A stretch of 64,000 bases of DNA from Ottelia alismoides (taxonomy: Eukaryota > Streptophyta > Magnoliopsida > Alismatales > Hydrocharitaceae), in NCBI GenBank assembly GCA_037367405.1, contig JAZKJV010011400.1, positions 62,001 through 126,000 on the forward strand. The letters run 5' to 3'. Under the pieces are notes generated by a model, which saw only the letters and a program-made list of their open reading frames with translations, was not told the DNA's origin and ran no database searches. Shown here in pieces: positions 19,507 to 28,638 of the stretch. Each line of letters begins with the position of its first letter. The first letter of the stretch is position 1. The translations under genes and the position numbers were made by a program.

Positions 19507-22290
19507 TTACGGCGCTTCATTGACCAATAACTTGGCCAGGGTCTGAGCCAGGACGTTTAGTGAGTTGTCATCCGGCAAGGTCAATTGCAGTTGCGGTCGA
19601 CCTTCGCTATCTCGCGAGACACAACGGTTCAAGTTATCGGATATAGCCCGGACACTTTCTGCCGGCGCAGCAGTTCCGTTATCGAGCAATTGGACGACGA
19701 GATTCAGAGCTGCTCCCAACAGTTCGCCGCTAGCGGAAGCAACTTTGTCGCGTTTGACACTCAGCGCGGCCGACTCTTGTTCGACCTGCCGCTGGGTAGA
19801 CTGATCCAGCGGCGCTGCTGGCTTTTTGCCAATCAAACGTTCCAAGCGTCGTTTCAGTTCGTCCATGCCGCCCTGCAGTTTGATCTCCGACACCTCGCTG
19901 TTCACATCCAGGGCTGCCAGTGCGAGATCTTGCTTGGCAGCCAGCGTATCTAACATGCGCTCTTCAATCGTTTCTTCAGTAACCAGCATGAATACGTGAA
20001 CTGGGTTCTTCTGTCCCATGCGATGGGCCCGTGCGATCCGCTGTTCCAGGATGGCAGGGTTCCAAGGCAGGTCGACGTTGATCACCGTATTGGCGGCTTG
20101 CAAGTTCAATCCGGTGGCTCCGGCATTGGTCATCATGATGCAACGACATTCGGGATCCGTTTGAAATTGCTCGACGATCTTTTGGCGTTGCTTTTGCGGT
20201 ACGCTACCCTCCAATCGCACAAACTTGATTTTGTGTTTTTGCATCAGGGGCTCAATCAGGTTCAGCATGGTGGTCCATTCGCTGAACAGTACAATCTTTC
20301 GCGAGGCTTCATCAGCCAATTGTTCCAATAACTCGTCCAACGTCTCCAGTTTGCTCGAGTATCCGGGCGGCTCTTTGTTACACAAGAATGTGCTATCAGC
20401 AGCCATACGGGCGGCCAGCAAATGCTTCTGCAACATCAGCAAGTCCATCTCGGTGAGGAACTTCTTGCTGGCGATGCGCCGAGCCAAAGTCAAGTTGGCT
20501 TCCGATATTTCTTTCTGCTCGGCGGTCGGACGTATACGCACGATTTCGTTGGTGCGTTCTGGCAATTGTTGCATCACGCTATCGCGCGTGCGCCGCAGTA
20601 AAATCGGCTTGAGCGCCTCGCGCAATTGATCGAGCTGATGATAACCTTGGACTTTTCCGGAATCATCGACCACGCGATGCCTGTGAAAGAATCGATAGGC
20701 GGGGCCCAGCGAGTGCGCATCGACGAAGCTAACGACGGTATAGAGTTCTTCCAGTCGATTCTCCAGCGGCGTACCCGATAGGACCAGCGCAAAGGGCGAC
20801 TTCAAACTGCGGAAGGTGCGCGAGGTCTTCGATTCCCAGTTCTTGATGCGTTGCCCTTCGTCCAAAATGATCAGGTCCCATTTGGCCTGTCCCACAACCG
20901 CTTCATCGCGGACGATCTGTTCGTAGTTGGCAATGGTAAAGAAGGCATCGCTGTGATACTGGGCTGCGCGTTCTTCGGCATTACCCAGAATCTGCTGGTG
21001 TGTGCGTCCTGAAAAACGCGTAACTTCACTGGCCCACTGGCTCTTCAGCGACGCTGGGCAGACCACCAGCACACGCTGGATGTCGGCCAATTGGCATAGC
21101 AGTTCCGCTGTGCCAATCCCTTGGATGGTTTTGCCTAAGCCCATATCATCGGCCAACACCGCCCGGCCTGCCCCTACGGCAAAGGCGATGCCGTCCAGTT
21201 GATAAGGCAACAGCTCGACCTTCAGCAATTGTTTGCGGAGTGGATTACCAGCTGGATCTCGCCGAATCTTTTGAGACTCTTCTGCCAGTCGCGCTTGCAG
21301 CAATCGATGTTCGATGAACTCTTCAGCATCCGGATACACATGCACGCTGATACCAGCCTGCTCCAGGGCTCGCACCAGCTTCATACACTGCTTCACATCC
21401 GTAAGTGTTGCATCGCCATCGCCGCGGAGTATCTCCCTCAGCTTGTCAGGCATTTTGGTAGGCAAGTTGAATTTCAGCCCCAACTGCGCACCGTAATCCA
21501 CCCGCAGGGAAACGCCTCGGCGCACGTAGGGTTTCTTCAGCTCTTGTTGGCTGAACTTTTTCGTCAGCGCTTGCTGCACGCGGAGAATGTGTTTGCAAGT
21601 ACCCAAATGGTTGATGCGATAGTCGGGGCAAGAGCAATAGGACTGTCCAGGCTCCAGCCCGCGCAGTGAAACACGATAGCTCTGGCCTGACTCCCGGCTG
21701 GTCACGGTATAATCGGTCCAAGGCGTTGACTTGTCGCTGGCGATAATGCGCATCCGCTCGGTCTTGGAGCGGATCTCGCGTTCAGCCAGCGCTCTGAGCA
21801 GCAGTTCTTTCTCGGTCAGATTCTCGATCGGTTCGCGCAAGTCGGGCTTTTCGGCCAGACCTAGTGCCAACTTGCTTTCCAGCACTACGCCCAAAACCGC
21901 GGCCACGTGCATGCAAGTCCCGCCACAGCTATCGCAGTTGACTTGCAAGCCTTGTGAACGTCCGGTCATTTCGACGATGGTCACTCGAACCACACCACCA
22001 TCCGCTTCAGGATCGCGAAACCTGGCTACCAGCGTATCGCGCATCAAAGTGATGTGGTGGCTACCAACGTCCATTTGGGAAGCTTGGCGCAATTGCATTT
22101 CGCCATCCTTACCCAGCAGGCGACAAGCCGCTTTGTAGGTCAACTGACTGAGTCGATCGAACAGGGACAAACGCTTGGTGACTCGATGCTTGCTCTGCCG
22201 TTTCACCGCAGCTGAACTGGCTCGCGCGGACTCCGTAACTGAACCTTTGGCGATTTTACGACGGTTGGAACGTGAACCCTTCTTCGCCAT
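19507..22290 (-). CDS. SNF2-family helicase with SWIM zinc fingers
   Basis: A 927-residue DNA-dependent ATPase. Two Cys/His clusters lie ahead of the motor: NCDSCGGTCMHVAAVL near residue 112 and a canonical SWIM finger CSCPDYRINHLGTCKH near 217. SNF2 motifs: DDMGLGKTIQ near 380, LDEGQRIKNWESKTS, LSGTPLENRLEEL, then C-terminal NAGATGLNLQAANTVI near 720 and RIARAHRMGQKNPVHV. A C-terminal extension of about 100 residues follows. The start ATG at 22290 has AAGGA 9 bases ahead; an earlier frame start is weaker. Bacterial SWIM-SNF2 proteins are thought to remodel protein-DNA complexes or transcription complexes. Exact substrate unknown. Confidence 0.9.
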   Translation of the reverse strand: MAKKGSRSNRRKIAKGSVTESARASSAAVKRQSKHRVTKRLSLFDRLSQLTYKAACRLLGKDGEMQLRQASQMDVGSHHITLMRDTLVARFRDPEADGGVVRVTIVEMTGRSQGLQVNCDSCGGTCMHVAAVLGVVLESKLALGLAEKPDLREPIENLTEKELLLRALAEREIRSKTERMRIIASDKSTPWTDYTVTSRESGQSYRVSLRGLEPGQSYCSCPDYRINHLGTCKHILRVQQALTKKFSQQELKKPYVRRGVSLRVDYGAQLGLKFNLPTKMPDKLREILRGDGDATLTDVKQCMKLVRALEQAGISVHVYPDAEEFIEHRLLQARLAEESQKIRRDPAGNPLRKQLLKVELLPYQLDGIAFAVGAGRAVLADDMGLGKTIQGIGTAELLCQLADIQRVLVVCPASLKSQWASEVTRFSGRTHQQILGNAEERAAQYHSDAFFTIANYEQIVRDEAVVGQAKWDLIILDEGQRIKNWESKTSRTFRSLKSPFALVLSGTPLENRLEELYTVVSFVDAHSLGPAYRFFHRHRVVDDSGKVQGYHQLDQLREALKPILLRRTRDSVMQQLPERTNEIVRIRPTAEQKEISEANLTLARRIASKKFLTEMDLLMLQKHLLAARMAADSTFLCNKEPPGYSSKLETLDELLEQLADEASRKIVLFSEWTTMLNLIEPLMQKHKIKFVRLEGSVPQKQRQKIVEQFQTDPECRCIMMTNAGATGLNLQAANTVINVDLPWNPAILEQRIARAHRMGQKNPVHVFMLVTEETIEERMLDTLAAKQDLALAALDVNSEVSEIKLQGGMDELKRRLERLIGKKPAAPLDQSTQRQVEQESAALSVKRDKVASASGELLGAALNLVVQLLDNGTAAPAESVRAISDNLNRCVSRDSEGRPQLQLTLPDDNSLNVLAQTLAKLLVNEAP

Positions 22291-22325
22291 GACTGCGATC
22301 CTTGCGTTAATCAAGAAGTGACCAT

Positions 22326-22345
22326 GTGAACAGCAGACTGCTCAC
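22326..22345. promoter_or_regulatory. Imperfect palindrome between divergent genes
   Basis: A 20-bp imperfect inverted repeat (half-sites GTGAACAGCA and GACTGCTCAC, 7 of 10 complementary positions). It lies between the divergent SNF2 and LamG genes. The position fits an operator, but no regulator is known. Confidence 0.25.
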
Positions 22346-22439
22346 TTGTGTGTTCCAGATTCTATCATCTCTCACCTGGCACAAAACATGTGGTACATTT
22401 TGGGCTTCGTCACCCAACCCCCAATCGGAGCCTGAGCCT

Positions 22440-23279
22440 ATGCGTATCTCGTTTGTTACCAGCTTGATCCTGAGCCTGGTGGGCCTGGCCAGCCTGCTTG
22501 ACACCGCCCGTGCGCAAGATGCCGCCGAGATCAAAAAGTCGCTTATCTTTCACGCCCCGTTTGATGGCTCAGCGGATGCCACCAAGTCGCGAGGCAACGG
22601 CAAGATCTTCACAGCGGAATCGCTTGCCCGCAAACAGAAAACTCCAGGACTTGTACGCCCACACGTCGAACTGGCAAAGGGACAAGGCAAGTTTGGTGAC
22701 TGCTTGAGGTTCACTGACAAGACTCCGCAAGTCTTGTGTTTCGAAGGCAGTGAAGTGCCTTATCGCCCGACCGACTGGTCGACGACCATCTCGTTCTGGA
22801 TGAAGCTCAATCCTGATCAGGATCTAAAACCTGGTTACTGCGATCCGATTCAAGTCACGGAGAAAGCCTGGAATGATGCAGCCATCTTTGTTGACTTCGA
22901 CAAAGATCTGCCGCGTGATTTTCGCTTGGGTGTGTTCTCGAACCTGTCATTTTGGAATCCGGACAATACGCCCTGGGAGAAGTGGCCCGTCGACAAACGT
23001 CCCATGGTGACCGTCAAGCGGCCACCGTTCTCGCGCACCAGTTGGACGCACGTGCTACTGACGCTGGACCATGTCAACGCGGCCAGTGATGGCGTAGCCA
23101 CGTTGTACTTGAACGGCCACTCGCAAGGCTCGATCCAACAACCTCTCAAGTTCACTTGGGATCCCGAACAGGCAGCCATCATGTTGGGCATCGAATACAT
23201 AGGTGACCTGGACGATTTGATGATCTTCGACCGCGCCTTAACCGCCGCAGAAGCCAGCCTGCTGGCCAACGAAAAATAA
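22440..23279 (+). CDS. Exported LamG-domain protein
   Basis: A 279-residue protein. Starting at ATG 22440 gives a clean signal peptide (ISFVTSLILSLVGLASLL, cleavage after TARAQ). The rest is one concanavalin/LamG-like jelly-roll: KKSLIFHAPFDGSADATKS, LCFEGSEVPYRPTDWSTTIS, FWMKLNPDQDL, a TSWTHVLLT-like strand and YLNGHSQGSIQQPL, ending with GDLDDLMIFDRALTAAEASL, the hallmark C-terminal strand. Such domains bind carbohydrates or other surface ligands. No catalytic domain is attached. Confidence 0.85.
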   Translation: MRISFVTSLILSLVGLASLLDTARAQDAAEIKKSLIFHAPFDGSADATKSRGNGKIFTAESLARKQKTPGLVRPHVELAKGQGKFGDCLRFTDKTPQVLCFEGSEVPYRPTDWSTTISFWMKLNPDQDLKPGYCDPIQVTEKAWNDAAIFVDFDKDLPRDFRLGVFSNLSFWNPDNTPWEKWPVDKRPMVTVKRPPFSRTSWTHVLLTLDHVNAASDGVATLYLNGHSQGSIQQPLKFTWDPEQAAIMLGIEYIGDLDDLMIFDRALTAAEASLLANEK

Positions 23280-23317
23280 CCAGCGCATGCTAAGGGATGA
23301 CGTACTACTGGTCTACG

Positions 23318-23449
23318 GGGTGGCACTGGCATGGCCGAAGGCCTGGCCAGTGCATGCCGAAGCCAAACCAGCCATGCAGCTCCAGTCGATCTACCAACAT
23401 CTCGAAGCAATCAGACGTTCAGAGATAACCTGGGCAGCCAAGGGATAAG
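23318..23449 (+). repeat. Dispersed repeat C, copy 2
   Basis: It matches 10054-10182. The first 46 bases, including the GCACTGGC/GCCAGTGC hairpin, are identical and the downstream part is similar but diverged. Both copies lie in the plus orientation downstream of plus-strand genes. Confidence 0.8.
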
Positions 23450-23467
23450 TTGGTAACGACGCTGGTG

Positions 23468-23507
23468 CAGCCGACGCACCGCTTCGGGCTACGCAGGCTG
23501 TTTTTTT
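23468..23507 (+). terminator. Possible intrinsic terminator
   Basis: CAGCC (23468-23472) can pair with GGCTG (23496-23500), directly followed by seven T (23501-23507). The stem is short and the loop is 23 bases, so support is modest. Confidence 0.35.
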
Positions 23508-23610
23508 CTGGCGAAATTCCCTAGTTCGACTGGCGAAGGTGCGGCGAGTTTGACGACTGTTCTCGTAGGTGGACAATCCGACTAGGCGCACTGATCGAAG
23601 GAAACGCTGC

Positions 23611-24459
23611 ATGCTAGCATCGACGCAATCGCAAGCAGGCTCCCATCAGGACATCGAAGTTGGCAAGCCCAGGCCGCGTACACTGCGGGCTTTGGGAAAG
23701 AGCCAACCGCCACTGCTAGTCACGGTCGATGGTCAACTTTTCCAACGCACCGAAATCTTCAAGCATGATTCTTGGGCCGCCACGGCGCTCTACGTTAGCC
23801 GCAGCGGTAGAAAGATCGTCTGTAAGTTCAATCGTCGGTCATGGATCGGCCCCATTCCGATGGGCTGGTTAGGGCGCTGGCTGGCCTATCGCGAAGCTTA
23901 CTTTTTGCGCCAGTTAAACGGCGTGACCGGAATTCCGGCCGTCTACTCAGAAGTACTGGTCAACGGCCGCAGACAAGCTCACGCCGTGGCTCATGATTAC
24001 GTGCCTGGTCAACCCTTGTCGCAGACCAGCCAGTTACCGCGAGACTTTTTTGACCGCGTAGAACAATTGGTGGCCGCTCTTCACCAGCATCACATTGTCT
24101 ATGTGGACATGCACAAACAAGAGAACGTGCTGGTGGGCGAGGATGGTTTGCCGTACTTGATTGACTTTCAAGTGAGTGTACAGTTACCAGCCGGTAAATT
24201 GTTCGGTCCGTTGTTCCGTGCCTTGCGCGACTGCGATTTGTATCATTTGGACAAGCATCGCTGGATTCATCGTATGCCGCCGGCGTCGATGAAAAGCTTT
24301 CCTCGGCCTGCCTGGTTACAATTGCATCGCCTGGTGGGCGTGCCTTTACGCGGCCTGAGGCGCCGACTGCTGGTGCTGGTTGGTGTACGTCGTGGTAGCG
24401 GTAGTGCCACGACCGAGCTGGCCCCAGAGGTGGGCCTGCGCCGAGCTAATGCCGCCTGA
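23611..24459 (+). CDS. WaaP/RIO-like protein kinase
   Basis: A 282-residue protein with a lipopolysaccharide-kinase/RIO-like fold. It shows a nucleotide-binding Lys strand (GRKIVCKFNRR), an aE-like region (WLAYREAYFLRQL), the hinge VAHDYVPGQPL, the catalytic loop YVDMHKQENVLV and the metal motif LIDFQVSVQ. The His of HxD is Tyr and DFG is DFQ. Both are seen in this kinase group, so the protein may still be active on a lipid, sugar or small-molecule substrate. The C-terminus is Arg-rich. The ATG at 23611 has GAAGGAAA 7 bases ahead. The next gene follows at once and may be cotranscribed. Confidence 0.72.
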   Translation: MLASTQSQAGSHQDIEVGKPRPRTLRALGKSQPPLLVTVDGQLFQRTEIFKHDSWAATALYVSRSGRKIVCKFNRRSWIGPIPMGWLGRWLAYREAYFLRQLNGVTGIPAVYSEVLVNGRRQAHAVAHDYVPGQPLSQTSQLPRDFFDRVEQLVAALHQHHIVYVDMHKQENVLVGEDGLPYLIDFQVSVQLPAGKLFGPLFRALRDCDLYHLDKHRWIHRMPPASMKSFPRPAWLQLHRLVGVPLRGLRRRLLVLVGVRRGSGSATTELAPEVGLRRANAA

Positions 24460-24470
24460 TTGTGGCAGGT

Positions 24471-25610
24471 ATGTCGACCAGCCAACAATCAGCCTGGCGA
24501 CCATCCATCGACACTTTCGAAAGTACTCCGGTAGTGGCTGTGTCAACATCCAAACGCAGACTTCGCACAACCTTCAAATCCCGTGTTGAAAAATTCTGGA
24601 GCTGGTTTCCAGAAGTTGCCAAGCGTTTCGAGATTGCTCTGCGCGATGAAGATCCGCAGCCGGTAGTCGATGAAGTCAGCCAATTCATGGCCAACAACCT
24701 GCCAGCCCTGAGCTGGGCACTGGGGCGCGGCGAAAATCAAATCCATTCCTTTACCCTGACCGGCGAAGGCCACGTGCCCAAGCAGTTGCTGGCAGAGTAC
24801 TGGCACTCGCGGGCAGTGGAATTGCCAGGTTGGGCTTTCTTTGCTTCGCGCCAACCTTCATCCCCAGAGTCGCTGCAGGATATGGCTATCGGCGTCTCGG
24901 AAGAAGAGCAAGTCGATGCAGCCAAAGTCATGCTCAAGACCAGCATCGATGAAGAGAACGAGTTGATCGACATCATCGCCTGGCACCCGGCGCTGGCCAG
25001 CGTTCCCGAAGAACATCATTTTCGTATTCTGTTTCTGTTGCTGGATGAAGCCCTCGGGGAATTCGGTGTCCAAACTTGGCTGGGTCAAATCCAAGTCGAA
25101 CCGATCACCGACATGACCAACACCCGCAGCCTGATCGAGCTGCCCAAATTCATCTCGCAAGTGAACCTGTACCATCAGTGGGAAAAGCTGCCGCCCTTGG
25201 AATCGTACTCCACCTACGAATTGCCCGAGCAAGTCGGTGGTCCACGCGGTGATACAGTTGTAGGCAATAGCTGTGTCCCCGATGTGATCTTCGAATACAT
25301 CGAGAACGAAGGCCAACTGGAAGAAAATCCACTGGATGATACCGGCGCGGAATTCCTGTACATCACGCTCGATGGCCAGGCCTTCGCCGACGGCGACGAA
25401 GTAACCGCGCGAGCCAACGTCGAAGACGAACTCGACAGCGCTCTGGGCGAGCAATACAGCGGTCGCACAGTTGGTGGAGCCACCGGCACCAACCACAGTT
25501 ACATCGATCTATTGATCTACGATGGTGCCCACAGCCGCGAGATCATCGAACAAACCCTCAAACGTTTGCAACTGAACGGCCGGTTCGAGCTGGTCAACTT
25601 CTGTGAATAA
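24471..25610 (+). CDS. Unknown acidic protein of about 379 residues
   Basis: Not recognised with confidence. It is soluble, acidic and without a signal peptide or membrane segment. The N-terminal half (KFWSWFPEVAKRFEIAL, GRGENQIHSFTLTGEGH, PGWAFFASRQPSSP) resembles proteins of the DUF695 type, but this is only an impression. The C-terminal half ends with GRTVGGATGTNHSYIDLLIY, a strand-rich region. The start is ATG 24471; GTG 24462 is also possible. Both lie within 12 bp of the kinase-like gene's stop, suggesting coupling. Confidence 0.75.
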   Translation: MSTSQQSAWRPSIDTFESTPVVAVSTSKRRLRTTFKSRVEKFWSWFPEVAKRFEIALRDEDPQPVVDEVSQFMANNLPALSWALGRGENQIHSFTLTGEGHVPKQLLAEYWHSRAVELPGWAFFASRQPSSPESLQDMAIGVSEEEQVDAAKVMLKTSIDEENELIDIIAWHPALASVPEEHHFRILFLLLDEALGEFGVQTWLGQIQVEPITDMTNTRSLIELPKFISQVNLYHQWEKLPPLESYSTYELPEQVGGPRGDTVVGNSCVPDVIFEYIENEGQLEENPLDDTGAEFLYITLDGQAFADGDEVTARANVEDELDSALGEQYSGRTVGGATGTNHSYIDLLIYDGAHSREIIEQTLKRLQLNGRFELVNFCE

Positions 25611-25615
25611 TCAAG

Positions 25616-25703
25616 CTTTGGTGTTGCGAGTTTTTGCGTGTCACCTCTCCCAAGCGCAGGACCGCCGGGAGAGGTGACATTCACAAAGGGCGCAACATCA
25701 AAA
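25616..25703 (+). repeat. MITE-like element B, copy 1 (88 bp)
   Basis: The left end CTTTGGTGTTGCGAG and the right end GGGCGCAACATCAAAA are inverted relative to each other, as are GTCACCTCTCCC and GGGAGAGGTGAC inside. The right flank reads CTGCCAAG then CGGTGGCTACC, which is the loop and arm of an A-type hairpin. The left flank (TAATCAAG) only partly matches, so the target duplication has decayed or the left flank was replaced. Confidence 0.8.
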
Positions 25704-25722
25704 CTGCCAAGCGGTGGCTACC
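25704..25722 (+). repeat. A-type hairpin fragment flanking B1
   Basis: CTGCCAAGCGGTGGCTACC is the loop plus right arm of element A. It directly abuts the right end of B1. Confidence 0.6.
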
Positions 25723-25842
25723 CATGCGTAAAGCCGCGACAATCTTCCCGCAAGGCGGCCGGGAAAAGGGTTGCCAAGAGGTAGCCAGGTGAAAGATAAT
25801 ACAGGTCCCACCTGAACTCCCTTCGGCAAAGGACCTTTACTC

Positions 25843-28635
25843 GTGCAGCCTCCTGCCGCTTGCCCGCCTCGCAAATTCCAAGCTTACGTGCGACCATGGC
25901 TAATCGCGTTGGCCATGGCTGGCTTGTCTGCCTGTAGTTCTCGACTGTCAGCAGCTGACCAGCAAGCTGACCAACAAACCTACCAGCAACAGATTAAACC
26001 GCTGCTGGCAGCCCGCTGCCTGGCCTGCCATGGCGTGCTCAAGCAAGAAGCGGGATTGCGTTTGGATACCGGCCTGCTGCTCAAACAAGGCAGTAGCAGC
26101 GGACCGATTATCGAGCCCGGCAATTCTGCGGCCAGCGGCCTGATAGCCCGCGTCACCAGCACCAATCTCGACGAGCGTATGCCACCGGAAGGCGAGCCAC
26201 TGACAGCCGATCAGATCGCCTTGTTGGCCAAGTGGATCGATGCGGGTGCCCTGTCGCCAGAAGACGAACAACCTGAGCAAGACCCGCGCGAACATTGGTC
26301 CTTTCAGTCTATTGAGCGCCCACAGGTCCCTTCGCATCACCTGCCCTGGGGTAACGGTCCGATCGATTCATTGATCGCAGCTCGCTTGGAGCAGCAACAG
26401 TTGACGCCGCAGCGCCCGGCCACGCGCAGTGAATTGATTCGTCGACTTTATCTCGACATCGTCGGCATGCCACCGGCGCTGGAAGAGCTGGATCAACTGG
26501 CCGCCGACCTCGATCCAGGCTGGTACGAGCGCCTGGTCGATCGCTTGCTGGAGGATCCGCGTTATGGTCAGCGCTGGGGCAGGCACTGGATGGATATCTG
26601 GCGTTACAGCGACTGGTGGGGCCTGGGCGATCAACTGCGCAACAGCCAGATGCACATCTGGCATTGGCGCGATTGGATCGTCGAGTCGCTCAATAGCGAT
26701 CTGCCCTATGATGAGATGATTCGGCTGATGATCGCCGGTGATGAACTGGCCCCAACCGATCAACAGCGGCTGCGAGCCACCGGTTACCTGGCTCGCAACT
26801 ACTTTCTTTTCAACCGCCATCAATGGATGGACGAAACGGTCGAGCACATCGGCAAAGGCATCTTGGGCTTGACGCTCAATTGCGCCAAGTGCCACGATCA
26901 CAAAACGGACCCGATCAAGCAAACGGACTACTATCGCTTGCGCGCCTTCTTCGAGCCCTACCACGTGCGCTTGGACATGATTCCAGGTCAGACCGATTTG
27001 GCCCGCGATGGCTTGCCACGCGTATTCGAATCGCAACAAGAGATACCCACTTATCTCTTTGTGCGAGGCCAAGAGACACAGCCCGACAAGTCGTCGGTTA
27101 TGACTCCAGGCTTGCCCGATATCCTGGTGTTGGACGAACTAAAGATTGAATCGGTGACCCTGCCTGCACAAGCCTGGCAGTTGGAACGACGCGATGATGT
27201 GCAAGCAGCTTTTCAGGCAGCAGCCGATGCTCGCGTAACCGCCGCCCAGACAAATCTGCAAGCCGCCCTGGACCAGTTGAACAAAGTCCACAGTCAAGCC
27301 GCTGGCCAACCCGCTTCGGCCCTGGCCGACGCAGCCGCCAATCTACGCCTGGCTCAAGCAGACCTGGCAGTAGCTACCGAAGAAAAGTCGGTGCTGCTCC
27401 TGCGTTTAACCGCGATGCGAGCTCAATGGGCCCTAGCCGACGCACCTGAAGAGTCCGACAAGCAAACCTTGCAAGCCAATCTGAAAGCCACAACCCTTGC
27501 TGCCGTCAGTGGCGAGCGACATCTGGAGCTTGCCAGGTCGCAACATAAACTGGCTGGTGCGGAATTGAATCTCCTTCGCGCTGCAGCCGATCAGCGCGAG
27601 GCAGTTGATAAAGAATTGCTGGCCGCACGGGAAGCACTCACCAAGTCACAAGCCGCTTGCGCTGCCGAGATCAAGCCAGAAGACACTTACCAACCCCTGG
27701 TCGCCAGCAAATGGACAGCTACGCGCTTTCTCAACTCTGGTGCTGATGACCCATCGGTCGCTAGCGGCCCCAAGAGCAGTGGGCGCCGCACGGCGCTGGC
27801 CCGCTGGTTGACCGATCGTCGCAATCCATTAACGGCACGCGTGGCGGCCAATCATATTTGGATGCGGCATACGGGCCAGTCGCTGGTACCCAATGTGTTT
27901 GATCTGGGACGCAAGAGCCCAGCCCCCAACAATCAACAGTTGCTGGATTGGCTAGCCAGTGAACTGATCGATAGCGGTTGGAGCATGAAGCACTTGCATC
28001 GCTTGATTCTCAACTCGCAAACTTACCGCATGAGTTCTTCGACGCTGGGTCAAACCGATAACGTGGCGCGCGATCCCGACAACAACTGGCATTGGCGTCA
28101 CAACTCTACGCGTATGGAATCGCAAGTCGTACGTGACTCAGTGCTGGCCTTGACCGGCTCGCTCGACCTGACCGCCGGCGGTCCACCGATCATGCCCAAT
28201 GAACAACTCACATCCAAACGTCGCAGTTTATACTTCTTCCATTCCAACAACGATCGCAACTTGTTCTTAACCACCTTCGACGAGGCTGCGGTCAAGGATT
28301 GTTATCGACGAGAGCAGAGCATCGTGCCGCAGCAAGCGCTGGCCCTAACCAATAGCCAGTTGATCCTCGATGCCGCCGAGCCGATCGCGCAAAAGCTATT
28401 GGCACACCTGCCAGCCAGCGCTGCGACCGATGAAAGAACCTTCATTCAACACGCTTTCGTTTATGTCTTGGGTATCGAAGCTGGCGACCAAGAACTTGCG
28501 CGATGCCAGGCGGCTTTACGTCAATGGCAAGACAACGCAGCGGAAAATGCAACCGGGCAGAAGAGCCCCACCTCCAGCCATGGCCTGCTGGTCTGGGCCC
28601 TGCTAAACCACACCGACTTTGTCACGATGAGATAA
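25843..28635 (+). CDS. PSCyt1-DUF1549-DUF1553 cytochrome-type protein (pair 1)
   Basis: A 930-residue exported protein. It starts at GTG 25843 with AAAGGA ahead. The signal ends in a lipobox-like LSAC. PSCyt1 (residues 45-105) has the haem motif CLACHG; the DUF1549 region (about 150-360) has RWGRHWMDIWRYSDWW and a second CxxCH (CAKCHDHKTDPI). Residues about 430-640 are an Ala/Gln/Leu-rich coiled coil. DUF1553 follows from about 646 (GRRTALARWLTDRRNPLTAR). These families are characteristic of planctomycetes and usually pair with DUF1501, as here (3-bp gap to the next gene). The molecular function is unknown; two CxxCH sites suggest redox or electron-transfer activity outside the cytoplasm. Confidence 0.9.
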   Translation: MQPPAACPPRKFQAYVRPWLIALAMAGLSACSSRLSAADQQADQQTYQQQIKPLLAARCLACHGVLKQEAGLRLDTGLLLKQGSSSGPIIEPGNSAASGLIARVTSTNLDERMPPEGEPLTADQIALLAKWIDAGALSPEDEQPEQDPREHWSFQSIERPQVPSHHLPWGNGPIDSLIAARLEQQQLTPQRPATRSELIRRLYLDIVGMPPALEELDQLAADLDPGWYERLVDRLLEDPRYGQRWGRHWMDIWRYSDWWGLGDQLRNSQMHIWHWRDWIVESLNSDLPYDEMIRLMIAGDELAPTDQQRLRATGYLARNYFLFNRHQWMDETVEHIGKGILGLTLNCAKCHDHKTDPIKQTDYYRLRAFFEPYHVRLDMIPGQTDLARDGLPRVFESQQEIPTYLFVRGQETQPDKSSVMTPGLPDILVLDELKIESVTLPAQAWQLERRDDVQAAFQAAADARVTAAQTNLQAALDQLNKVHSQAAGQPASALADAAANLRLAQADLAVATEEKSVLLLRLTAMRAQWALADAPEESDKQTLQANLKATTLAAVSGERHLELARSQHKLAGAELNLLRAAADQREAVDKELLAAREALTKSQAACAAEIKPEDTYQPLVASKWTATRFLNSGADDPSVASGPKSSGRRTALARWLTDRRNPLTARVAANHIWMRHTGQSLVPNVFDLGRKSPAPNNQQLLDWLASELIDSGWSMKHLHRLILNSQTYRMSSSTLGQTDNVARDPDNNWHWRHNSTRMESQVVRDSVLALTGSLDLTAGGPPIMPNEQLTSKRRSLYFFHSNNDRNLFLTTFDEAAVKDCYRREQSIVPQQALALTNSQLILDAAEPIAQKLLAHLPASAATDERTFIQHAFVYVLGIEAGDQELARCQAALRQWQDNAAENATGQKSPTSSHGLLVWALLNHTDFVTMR

Positions 28636-28638
28636 CGC

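Larger units (their letters stand above)
23280..23610. other. Intergenic region with repeat C copy 2 and a terminator candidate
   Basis: No gene is seen. It contains repeat C copy 2 and, from 23468, a stem followed by seven T. It ends with the ribosome site GAAGGAAA (23597-23604) of the next gene. Confidence 0.6.
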
